Source: Symbiodinium natans (taxonomy: Eukaryota; Sar; Dinophyceae; Suessiales; Symbiodiniaceae). Taken from it: a DNA stretch of 64,000 nt. Below the pieces are notes generated by a model that made no database searches, had not been told where the DNA came from, and saw nothing but the letters and a program-made list of their open reading frames with translations. How positions within the stretch are numbered: the stretch's first letter is position 1; each line of letters starts with the position of its first letter. Below, one piece after another: positions 22,293-34,400 of the stretch. Location of the stretch: assembly GCA_905221605.1 (NCBI GenBank), contig CAJNDS010002257.1:1302922-1366921 (forward strand), given 5' to 3'. Both the position numbers and the translations under genes were made by a program.

Positions 22293-22446
22293 CAAACCCC
22301 AAAATCCCCATCCCTTTTGGCCTTTTGTCGTCTTAGGGTATTGCATGGTCCCTTAGTATGGGGCCCTTGAACAGGGACCCCTTATAGGCCCTACATAAAT
22401 TAAGGGCCCTAAACCCTAAACCCTAGCAAAAGGCCAGACCGGGAGC

Positions 22447-22497
22447 CTAGTCAGTGAACGCTGCAAGAAGCTCCTTGGCGGCCACGGCAAACTCCTC
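22447..22497 (-). CDS. Gene B exon 14 (terminal)
   Basis: 51 bp encoding EEFAVAAKELLAAFTD and TAG; same length as gene A exon 16. Confidence 0.84.
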   Translation of the reverse strand, partial: EEFAVAAKELLAAFTD

Positions 22498-25400
22498 CTT
22501 CGATGGGAAAGTTTTAGGGTTTAGGGTTTAGGGTTTAGGGTTTAGGGTTTAGGGTTCAGGGCTAGGTTTACAGTGTAGGATTTGGGATTTAGGGTTTTAG
22601 GGTTTGAGGATTTTAGGTTTTAGGGTTTTAGGGTTGTAGGGTTTTAGGGTTTTAGGGTTTTAGGGTTTTAGGGTTTTAGGGTTTTAGGGTTTTAGGGTTT
22701 TAGGGTTTTAGGGTTTTAGGGTTTTAGGGTTTTAGGGTTTTAGGGTTTTAGGGTTTTAGGGTTTTAGGGTTTTAGGGTTTTAGGGTTCAACCCTGGACCC
22801 CGAAAGCTTAACACCGATACCCTGAACATCAGAAGCCTGGGGGTTCAGCGGGGTCCAGGGAGGGGCCGTGGATGACGCGACTGAGGAGGCGTGATCGTGC
22901 CCTCCTTCAGCGGGCACCCCCAAAACGAACGGAACGAAGCCATTTCAAGGAGAACAGCTATGTGAGGGTTTAGGGTTTAGGGTTAAAACCCTAAAGCCTA
23001 AACCCTAAACCCTAAACCCTAAACCCGAAACCCTGGACTCCCTAAACCCTGGCATGGACTCAAAGAGGCTCAGTGGCTTCATGGGCGGCGCCTTCTTATC
23101 ACGTAACTTTTTTGGGGGGCTCAACGGGCTGAGGGGTTCGGGGTTTCGGGTTTAGGGTTTAGGGTTTAGGGTTTAGGGTTTAGGGTTGAGGGTTGAGGGT
23201 TTAGGGTTTAGGGTTTTGGGGTTGAGGGTTGAGGGTTGAGGGTTGCGGGTTGAGGGTTGAGGGTTGAGGGGGGCTCAAAAGAACAGTGGAGCAGGGGCAA
23301 GGGCCGGGAGGTGGCTGTCTGACGTTTACAAACCCAGGGTTGGCCCGTAAAACCGAAAAAGATGTAGGGTTTAGGGTTTAGGGTTCAGGTTTAGGGTTTA
23401 GGGTTTAGGGTTTAGGGTTTAGGGTTCAGGGTTCAGGGTTCAGGGTTTAGACCATTTCAACTACCCGTGACTGCAGTTCACCTAAACCCTAAACCCAAAA
23501 CCCTAAACCCGAAACCCGAAAGCCCTAAACCCTCAACCCTAAACCCGAAACCCGAAAGCCCTAAACCCTAGACCCGAAACCCTAAACCCTAAACCCTAAA
23601 CCCCAAACCCCAAATTTCAAACCCTACCCCTAGGGATCCCTGAACACAGCCACCGAACCCTAAACCCCAAAACCCCAAAACCCTAAACCCTAAAACCCTA
23701 AACCCTAAACCGTAAACCCTAAACCCTAAACCCTAAACCCTAAACCCTAAACCCTAAACCCTAACCCCCAAACCGAGGTGCGCCCCCGCGGCAGACGTCG
23801 GAGACGCAATCCCGGAAGATGCTGGCGTCGTCGCCAGTCGCCGTGCCTAAGGGTTGGGGCTCAGGAAGACCTGGAGCCTGGTAGGGTTTAGGGTTTAGGG
23901 CTTGGGGTTTGGGTTTAGGGTTTGGGGTTTGGGGTTTGGGGTTTAGGGTTTAGGGTTTAGGGTTTGGGGTTTGGGGTTTAGGGTTTAGGGTTTGGGGTTT
24001 AGGGTGTAGGGTTTAGGGTTTAGGGTTTGAGGCTTAGGGTTTAGGGTTTGGGGTTGAGGGTTTAGGGTTTAGGGCTTAGGGTTCAGATGAAGTGACACGG
24101 AGTTCGGGCACAGGGCCACAGCTGCAAGAATCTTGGGCTCTGGCTTAAGGGCCTAGGGTTCAGGGCACCCGCCAATCCCAAGGCCAATCCGAAGACCCAA
24201 TGTTCAGCCTGAGCCGGGAAACCACAACCCTGAGCCCTAAGATCTCAACCCTAAATCCTGTAACCCGAAACTTTCGAAAGCCCCAAGCTCCAGCGCCACC
24301 CGCATCACTGTGCTGAACCCTACGGCCTCAGAACTCTTTAGCCAGGTTCAGGGTTCAGGGCTTCGGGTGCAGGAGTTAAAGTTGAGGCTGGTGTTTAACT
24401 AGTAATTTTTTAGAAATAATAGGGACTTCAATGCGGTTCAAAGTATCCTCCCTAGTCGGGGTGTCTTGAGTTGAGTAAGGGGGGTCTCTTTGCCTTGCAC
24501 CACAAAACCCTAAACCTCATGAAGCTTTCTATGACTTTGCGTCGCGACGGGTGTTGTGTCACGGCGTCCCGCCCTCCTCTGTTGAATATGTATTGGGATG
24601 TTCCCCCTTACACTGGCACTATAATCCCTACTATGGACTGTCAGTAGAAAGGGGAACATCCCAAAATACATATGTCGCGCCTGCCCCCTTGCTTCAGAAA
24701 CCTTTCAAATACTGTCGAAACAAACCCCATCAACCCCTTCTCCCTAAACCCTAAACCCTAAACCCTAAACTCTAAACCCTAAACCCTAAACCCTCTATAT
24801 GATCTTGTATACAGAAGCCTGACAATCAACGCCTGCACGATGTGCTCTGTCTACAGAAGCCTCACAATCAACCCCTATTCAATAGAATCTTTATGAAGAA
24901 ACCCCAGAAACCCCACAAAACCCCTCAACAATTGCAACGAACAAATCTTGACTAAAAATAAGAATAAGCCCTAAACCCTAAACCCTACACCCTTACACTC
25001 TTAAACCCTAAAAAAAACCTAAACCCGCACAGAAATGCTGAAATAAAGTCCACGCCCCAATGGGAATTGCAGGCCCAAGTTGCGCATCTCTGTGCCCAGG
25101 TGCTTGATGCAGGTCTGTTCGGCCTTGGCCCTCTCCGCCTGCCCGGAATCTAGGGTTTGGGGTTTAGGGTTTAGGGCCTTAGGGTTTAGGGTTTAGGGTT
25201 TAGGGTGTAGGGTTTAGGGAGGGTAGAGGGTTGAGGGCTTAGAGTACAGGGCTTAGGGTTAAGGGTTTAGGGAGGGTAGAGGGTTGAAGGTTGACAGTTA
25301 CAGGGAGTGAGGCTTGGGGCAGCCAACTCGCTGTTGCTGGGCAATGAGGTTTGGTAACATCCCAACCCTAAACCCTCAACCCCGAACCGACCTCCTCCCC

Positions 25401-28400
25401 CCGCCCCATTCCCCACACACGGCCTGGCCGCAGGCACTCAGCTGAGAGAAGATTGGCCTAGGCTTCAACAGGGTTTGAGGTCTAGGGTTTAGGGTTTAGG
25501 GTGCAGGGCTTGGGGTTTTGACGAATATTCACAAGACTACCAGTATGATTATCACGATGAGTTTTCCTTTTGTTCTTGCTGTTGCTGTCTAGCACTCCAG
25601 ACGGGGGGTCCTAGGAATTTGTGGGTTTGGGGCTTTCGGGTTTCGGGGGTCTAGTCCTGATCCTTGCAAAACCGACACTGAAATACTGGGGTTGAGGGCT
25701 TATGGCTTCGACCATCCTCTGTGCGAAGCCACCGAGAAGCTTGCAAAGAGCACCATTTACCGCAAGAGCCCCATGAAGAGCTTGGGATGGTCTCGTGCAC
25801 TTGGACCAGGGCGCTTTTGCCTGGATCTAGCTTTTGATGTAAATTCGGGGCACTTCAATTCATTCTCAAACATTCCCCAAAACTTTCCACCGCTTGTGGG
25901 TCGTAGGAAAAAGAGAATTTTGGAGGCGGAGAGCCCCGCCTGGGAATCGCCGGGCGTTCAAGCACTCCGGCAAGTTGGGTAACTTTTAGGGCCCTGCTTT
26001 CAGAATTTCACGCGTGGGTGTCATCTGCCACAGTCTTGTGGATGCCAAACCAGCGCTCCACGTCGAAGATCTTGGACTTTGGCATGTCGGATCCCTCGCT
26101 GGCATAGAACTCGGCGTACTGCTGCTTGAAGTCGTTGATGTTCTCGCGCCCTGTCTTCTGAAGACGGCTGGGAGGCGAGCCGGTGATCCAGAGGTAGACG
26201 GCTTCCGGCCAGGAGAGGCTCAAAGCGCGCTTGGCTACCCACGGGTTAAGGGGACCAAGGCCCGAGACGAATGCGAAGACGGACATCGCCAGCATCGCTG
26301 CCACAAACTGCCCTCCAATGTAGAGGCCGGCCACGTCGTCGCCACAGTGGAAGATGACCATCGGGCCCAGAACACGGGCGGGGTTCAAGGCGGCGCCCGT
26401 GTACTGACCGCCAGACCCCGCGCATGCGAGCAGCGCCAGGCCCACGGCGAAAGGCGTGTGGCTGCCGTGCCCTGGCTTTGCCACACCGCAGGCATAGACG
26501 CAAGAAATCAGGGTGAAGGTCATGACGCACTCCCAGCCGAAGACTTGCTCGTCGGTCAGGTCCTTGTGGATCGTGGTACGGTCGAAGCATCCGGGGCCGG
26601 TGGCTCCAGTGTGGATGAGGTCACCAGCGCCGGGCACCAGTCCAGCCGAGACCCAGGCCCCGACGATGGCGCCAATGATCTGGAGGGTGATGTAGACCAG
26701 CGTGTGGATGAGGGGATAGAAGCCGCAGACTGCAGTGCTGAAGCTCACAGCAGGGTTCAGGTGACCGCCGCTGATGTTGGCAGCGACATAGATCCACACG
26801 GCCAGCGCGAAGCCGTTCACGAAGGGTGCAAACTTCGGAGCTGACGTGCCACCAAGGATCTGGAAGAACATCACGCCCACAAACTCCACAGCCAAGGAGA
26901 CGGCAAACTGGCGGGAGAAGACCGACTTGTAGTTGGCGAAGACGCTGTCCTTATCCACGGTGTCGCTGCCGGACCCCATGACGACTGGCAGAAGAGGCCG
27001 AGGTGCGATGCGAGCTACAGGCGCGTGTTACCCTGGAGCCGTGACCAAGCGTCGTCACCCATGCTCAAACTGCTTCGGCTTTGCCAGCACACACCCGCAA
27101 CCCGAAGCGATTCGAAGTTCAGGCATGTACATCTTGGGGGACAAGAGACAGAAATTATAAATGAACGAAGCATGGCCCTGACTTGTGAAGTAGAGCATTC
27201 TTGGAAAGCCTCCACCCAAATAAAACTACAGACAAACACACCCCTAAGCCCCTGACCCCAAAAAAACAGCTCATTCTCATGCAACCCCTGAAACCCTGAC
27301 TCCCCTTCAAACCCTAAAACCCCTACACCCCTGCACCCCTAAACCCCTGAACCCCTAACCCCCTAAACCCTACACCCTAAACCCTAAACCCCTAAACCCT
27401 AAACCCCGAAACCCTAAACCCCCAAACCCCAAACCACCCCTTCCGGCCCAAAGCGCTTCGACTCCAGCTGCGAGATGAAGTTCGCCGCCGGGCCGCTGCC
27501 CCCCAAAGCGGTCCAGTTCTGCTTCCTCCCCAGGAGTTTGTTGGGGGGTTTGGGGGGTTTGGGGGGTTTGGGGTTTAGGGTTTAGGGCTTAGGGCTTAGG
27601 GCTTAGGGCTTAGGGCTTAGGGCTTAGGGCTTAGGGCTCTGGGCTCAGGGCGTAGGGCTTAGGGCTTAGGGCTAAAGGCTTAGGGTTCTTCTGCTTCCTT
27701 TCGGCATCCGAGGGCGGAAGGTTTTAGGTTTAGAGCTTAGGGGCTCCTAAGAATTAGAGCTAAGGGGCTCCTAAGAAAATGGTAGTTTAGGACGTGGTTA
27801 CGGGGCTTGGGATTGTAGAAGTCTGAGGTTCAGGGCCTGTTCACAAGGCCTCTTCTTCAGCGCTTCGCAAGCCCTGAAAACCCCCTCCGCCCTGAAGTAC
27901 ACTCTGAGGGGGTTGAGTGCAGGGTTCAGGGTTTAGGAGTTTAAGGTTTAGGGCTTGCGGTTCAGGGTGTGAGGTTGAGGGTTCACAGTTTAGGGCTCCG
28001 TTCGGGCGCCCTTTTCCCCATACACGAGTGCCTGACGAACTTCTTCTGCTCCTCGCCATTGCCGACCTCCAAAAGCAGCAAACTGCACAGTGCCAGGTTA
28101 GATGGGTTCGCTCTGCCCAATTACTCCCTCTGCCAAAGATTGCGGGACAAGATCCTCCCACATCCCAGAGACCCCTATAAACCCTCTAAAGCCCCATACT
28201 CATTAAACCCTATTCGCCCCCACAAGCCCGTATTCCCATAAACCCGCCCCAAAGCAAGGAAAATGTGAAACATGGTCATCTGCGCTTTTCCATTGCGAGG
28301 CAAGAAGTTACTTGGAGTTTCATGGTACTTGCTAACCAAATAGAAATTGGTTCCCTAAACCCTAAAGGCCCTAAACCCAAAATCCTAATACAGGCCGGTG

Positions 28401-31400
28401 GCCTCTTTATCTGTAACCCCTATACCTTCATATAGCCCCTAGATATCCTAACAAGAACCCCCCCCCTACAAAACAGAAACCCTACTTATATCAAGAGACC
28501 ACCAACCAATACAAGGTTTAGGGTTGAGGGTTTACGGTTGAGGTTTAGGGCTTAGGGCTTAGGGCTTAGGGCTTAGGGTTTAGGGCTTAGGGTTTGGGGT
28601 TTAGGGTTTCGGGCTAGGGCCGAAACGAAGCGGTAGCCTGGATCTGCCCCTCCAAGAACCGACTCTCGCCCATATCTGGCATGGAGATGCCTTGGGGATT
28701 GCGGGTTTGGGTGCAGGGTTCAGGGTTTAGGGTTTAGGGTTTAGGGTTTAGGGTTTAGGGTTTAGGGTTTAGGGTTTAGGGTTTAGGGTTTGGGATTTGG
28801 GGTTTGGGGTTTGGGGTTTCGGGTTCAGGGTTTAAGGTTCAAGGTTCAGGGTTTCGCGGTTTGAGTGGTTCAGGGCTTTCCTGGTTCAGCTTGCTGGGGG
28901 TTCTCTTCGGCTTTCAGCTGTTGCGTCTTAGGCTCCAAAGGCTTTTGGGTTTTCAAGGGTTTGGGCAGACCGATCCCCGGAAATTCCCAGAATTGGCAGA
29001 AGATGCTCACCGAAAAGCCCTAAACCCGAAGCCCTAACCCCGAAACCCTAAACCCTAAACCCCAAACCCTAAACCCCTGTAAACCCTAAACCCCAAACCC
29101 TAAACCCTAAGACCCAAACCCTAAATCCTAAACCCTAAACCCTAAACCCTAAACCCTAAACCCGAAACCCCCGAAACCCCAAACCCTAAACCCTAAACCC
29201 CAAAAAAAAAGGCAGGCTGCGCATGTTGATGCCGCTAGGCTTGCACACGGTGTTGAGCACCAAGGTGTCCTTCCAGCCATTCTCGGTCCTGGTCCGTTTG
29301 GGGTTCGTTTGGGGCTTAAGGCTTCGGGGTTCGGGTTTTGGGTTTAGGGTTTAGGGTTTAGGGTTTAAGGTTTAAGGTTTGGGGTTTGGGTTTAGGGTTT
29401 AGGGTTTGGGGTTTGGGGTTTGGGGTTTGGGGTTTGGGGTTTGGGGTTTGGGGTTTGTTTGGGGTTTGGGGTTTGGGGTATGGGGTTTGGGGTTTGGGGT
29501 TTGGGGTTTGGGGGGTTGGGGTGGGGGGGTTTGGGGTTTGGGGTTTGGGGTTTGGGGTTGGGGTTTGGGGTTGGGGTTGGGGTTTAGGGTTTAGGGTTTA
29601 GGGTTTAGGGTTTAGGGTTTAGGGTTTAGGGTTTGGGGTTTGGGGTTTGGGGTTTGGGGTTTGGGGTTTGGGGTTTGGGGTTTGGGGTTTGGGGTTGGGG
29701 GTTTGGGGTTGGGGTTTGGGGTTTGGGGTTTGGGGTTTGGGGTTTGGGGTTTGGGGTTTGGGGTTTGGGGTTTGGGGTTTGGGGTTTGGGGTTTGGGGTT
29801 TGGAGTTTGGGGCTTAAGGCTTAGGGGTTAGGCTGTAGGGTTTAAGTTGGTTCTCAAGTCCTCCTAAAACCCTCCTTTAACCCGAGTCCCCCGAGTTCCC
29901 AAACACCTGAAGCCCTGAACCCCTAGGTCCCGAATGTTTCCGAGCCCTCTAAAGCCCAAAATGCCCAAACCCCTGAAACCTGAAAGCCTTCAACCTTAAA
30001 CTCCTACCCCTACACCCCCGAAACGCCGGATGTCGGCCAAGTTCCTCGGAAGGCTTCAGATGGGTCCCACAGGGGACCGCAGTTGTTTAGGGATCTGACC
30101 ATGTGGGCCCAAGTCTCTTCATCCTGAGAACACCTTTTATACCCCCCCAAATAAGAATTGAATCCCCTTGAAGGGACGACTCAAAAGGGCACCCCTATTT
30201 TCGGAACCCCCCCCCCCCATGTACTGGCCAAGCCTCTCCATCTTCAGAACCCTAAACCCTCAACCCTAAACCCTAAACCCTAAACCCTGAACCCTAAACC
30301 CTCAACCCTAAACCCTAAACCCTAAACCCCAAGTTATGAAGCCCAGGGCTCTTCATCTTCAGAACGACCTTCTTCTCGTGCACGTGCTCGAACATGGTCA
30401 AGGCCTTGTGGCTCGCGTGGTCTGTGAAGGTCAGGAGGCTCCTGTCACACATCCGGAAGGGGTTAGGGTTTAGGATTTAGGGTTTCGGCTTAGGGTTTAG
30501 GGTTTAGGGTTTAGGGTTTGGGGTTCAGGGTTTGGGGTTTGGGGTTTGGGGTTTGGGGTTTGGGGTTTGGGGTTTGGGGTTTGGGGTTAAGGGTTTAGGG
30601 CATAGGGTTCTTGAGTTTCTTAGGCTTCTTGTGGTGCGGGGCGTTGGATTTGATGTAGGGTCTCGTGTCGGGTTTCTTGGGTTTGCGCAATACAAGACAG
30701 GAGGGGCTCATCTTTGTGTGGGTTTCTTCCTGAGCCCCAAAAGAAAAGTGTAAGCCCAGGCAACCCTACGCCCAAGAAACCCTAAACCCTAAACCCAAGA
30801 AACCCGGGCATGGTCCCCGAGATGGGAAGGTAGGGAAGCCTAGGGACCTCAAGGAAGACTACAAAGGTGATGTTAGGGTTTAGGGGGTGATGTTAGGTTT
30901 TAGGGTTTCGGGCCGTTTCGGAATTATGAAACCGACCCAGAATCCTCTACCGTGGACTGTAGAGCTTAAGGTCGTTCGGGTTCGGGATTGGGGGTTTGGG
31001 GTTACATCGGAGACTTGACCTAAAGACCCGGCTCAAGGAGGCTCCTCCTTTTGACAGGGAACCAGGTGTGGCCCACCCGCTTGTACCACTGGCAGTCCTG
31101 GCGCGTCTGAGGCAACAGGCCTGGGGAGCCCTCACAAGGGCTGCAAGAACTAAACCTGTATCTGCAAACGTCTTGAGTCCCTTCCACCCTAAACCCTAAA
31201 CCCTAAACCCTAAACCCCAAACCCCAAACCCTAAACCCTAAACCCCTTTAGGGCTTAGGGGGTCCAAAACCTCTAAAGCTCACCGAGCTCCGGCCTTCGA
31301 GGTCAGCTCCAGCGCTTGCCGCATGGAGCCCATGGAGCGGTCCACAAGGAGCACGCCTTTGGGGGGCATTTAGGGTTTAGGGTTTAGGGTTTAGGGTTTA

Positions 31401-34400
31401 GGGTTTGGGGTTTGGGGTTTGGGGTTGAGGGTTTGGGGTTTTGGGGTCTGGGGTCTCGGGTTTTTGGGAGTGGGTGGAAGGGATACAAGAGCCTTCACGG
31501 GTAGTCTGGGAGTGCTCTTGCAGAAGAGACACCGAAGCTTTAGAGAGTGGGAACAGCAACGAAATCTTATACCAGGGGACCGCACATGTAGCCTTGCGAT
31601 GAGCACCACGGTCAGCGTGGCCGGTTCCCTTCACTCTGTTTTCCCTCGATGTGGAATAACAGATACCTGATGTTGCTGAGTATAAAGGGGGGCTTTTGAG
31701 GAAACTCAGAAATAATCTCTGAGCTCAAACATCTTCAATGGGCCAATGATGATACGACGCTGATCCAAGGAGCAGCCCTTTGCATCTAAGCAAGAGATAC
31801 ACTTCGGAATAGAAAGTTTTAAAACCCAAAACCTCAACACCCTAAACCCTAAACCCAAACCCCGAACCCCAAACCCTAAACTCCCCATTGAAACCAGAAG
31901 GTTACATGGGGGGGGGGGTTTGGGGTTTAAGGTTTAGATTTTGGCATGCGTGGGATCCTTGCTGAAGGGGGGCCCATTTGGGATTTGGGGCGCCATGCCG
32001 GAAATCCGAAGCCCGAAACCTGAAACCTTCAACCCCAAAACCCCATAGGCCCTGAAACCCTAAAGCCTAAAGCCTTAGCCCGAAAACCCCTAGCCCTAAA
32101 CCCTCTCGAAACCCGACGGAAACCCTCAACCCTAGCCCCAAAGTCATGCCTAGACTAGTATTTGCTTAAGAACCCCAAAAGAATGAAAAATAATGATCCC
32201 CATATTACCTTTAATGAGGAAGAATATTTCCAATCTTTAGGGGTTCTTAAGCAACTAGTAGCAGAACCTAACCCCTAAACCCGAAACCCTAAACCCTAAA
32301 AACCCTAAACCCTAAACCCCAAACCCTAAACCCTAAACCCTAAACCCTAAACCCTAAACCCTAAACCCTAAACCCTAAACCCTAAACCCTAAACCCTAAA
32401 CCCGAACCCAAAGCCGCTGCCAGGGGCGCCCTGTGCGGTCCAGAATGGCCCGCCGTAGTGGGAGTAGAGCTGCCTCGGGAGTTGAGGTTCAGGGTTTAGG
32501 GTTTAGGGTTTAGGGTTTAGGCTTTAGGCTATAGGCTATAGGCTATAGGCTATAGGCTATAGGCTATAGGCTTTAGGCTTTAGGCTTTAGGCTTTAGGCT
32601 TTAGGCTTTAGGCTTTAGGCTTTAGGCTTTAGGCTTTAGGCTTTAGGCTTTAGGCTTTAGGCTTTAGGCTTTAGCTTTAGGCTTTAGGCTTTAGGCTTTA
32701 GGCTTTAGGCTTTAGGCTTTAGGCTTTAGGCTTTAGGCTTTAGGCTTTAGGCTTTAGGCTTTAGCTTTAGCCTTTAGGTTCAGGGTTTAGGGCCGACTCC
32801 TGTAAGCCGCAAGGATTTGGGGCTTAAGGGTGCAGGGCAACCCTGAACCCTGAAACCTAGCTTGAAGGCTCCGGGTTTAGGGTTTAGGGTTTAGGGTTTA
32901 GGGTTTAGGGTTTAGGGTTTAGGGTTTAGGGTTTAGGGTTTAGGGTTTTAGGGCTTAGGGTTTAGGATTTAGGCTCAAGGCGTAGGCACCCAGAATGCCG
33001 ATGCCTACTGCTGATGGACGAAATCCTGCATGACCTTCTACCCCAAACCCTAAATTTTACCCCATCAACATCCCTTGACCCTCTTATGTTAGCATATACC
33101 CTAAACCCTAAACCCTGAACCCTAAACCCTAAACCCTAAACCTATTTTGTGTGGTGCTGCAGAATTGAGTCCGTGAACCATAGGAGCTGCATAGAGGATG
33201 GGAGCCATTTGCGGACAAGGGGTCTTCGGCAATGAAGTTTAGGGTTTAGGGGTTTAGGGTTTAGGGTTTACGGCTTAGGGCTTAGGGGTTAGGGCTTAGG
33301 GCTTAGGGTTTAGGGTTTAGGGTTTAGGGTTTAGGGTTTAGGGTTTAGCGTTTAGGGTTTAGGGTTTAGGGAAGCCCCCCCCCCTCCCCAGCTGTGAGGA
33401 GATGTCGTCAGGGTACCAGTCGACGGTCGCATTCTTCTCTGTGGGGTGCAGCAGCTTCTGGCCATAGTAGTGGAACACGGAGAAGGTCCCGTTCCTGGCA
33501 GTGTCAGGGTTTGGGGTCTACGTTTTTGGGTGAGTGGGCTATAGGGGCCACAACTGTGGTTCCTTGCAGTTGAGTCGCTGGTAGAAGTCGAACTTGTCGC
33601 CATCCAGCGTGTAGATGTGCGGGTCGCCAACAACACTGCCCGGAGCCTTACAGGCCCTTATCCTGCGAACTGCTCCAGAGCCGCCCATGTACACGATCAT
33701 CTCCTTCACACCCTTTGTCATCAGCTCGACCACCGCCGGGTTGCCGTCCTGCTCCGGACCGTCTGGGGCGGAGACATTCTTGAGCAGCTCGTCGTCAGGA
33801 CCGTACATCTCGACGTAGCTCGGCTCCTCCATGTCCCAGAGCTCAATGTCCACTAGGCTCTGCAACTTCTTGAACTTAAAGCTGATAGCTACGCCCGGAT
33901 GCTCGCCGCAGTCGTTGACCTTCTTTCGGTTGCCGTCCTTGGACCAAAGCATGAGGGTGCAATTCGTGCAATTCTTGAGGTCCTTGTCGAAGCTGCGGAA
34001 GTCGGGGTGTCGGGTGTCCAAGATCAACAAAGGCCCGGAGCAGTTCTTGGGGTGGCCCGGCTGCGGTGCCGTTGCACGTCGTTCGGCGGTGATGGTCACG
34101 CCCTTGATGGAGTCCGGCTCGATCTCGTCGCCGTGGCTGAAGCTGTTGAAGGTGAGCTCGCCGGGCGGCCCTGGGCAGAAGGGCTCTTTTGGCTTGCATT
34201 CACGAACCCTGCGAACTGCTCCAGAGCCGCCCATGTATACGATCATCTCCTTCACACCCTCGGTCATCAGCTCGACCACCGCCGGGTTGCCGTCCTGTTC
34301 GGGACCATCCGGGGCGGAGACGTTCTTGAGGAGCTCGCCACCGGGACCGTACATCTCGACGTAGCTCGGCTCCTCCATGTCCCAGAGCTCAATGTCCAAA

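Larger units (their letters stand above)
20717..22446. other. Spacer between genes B and A
   Basis: Contains a conserved 5' leader of gene A (20717-20768), two TTTAGGG-type arrays, family 1 and 2 elements, and a unique stretch at 21150-21510 in which I find no convincing exon. Confidence 0.7.

Noticed and set aside
26014-26844. 276-codon plus-strand ORF over the aquaporin
   Set aside because: Shadow of a GC-rich coding frame; no domain of its own.
29386-29831. ORFs of repeated GVWGLGF
   Set aside because: They are translations of TTTGGGG repeat with no other sequence.
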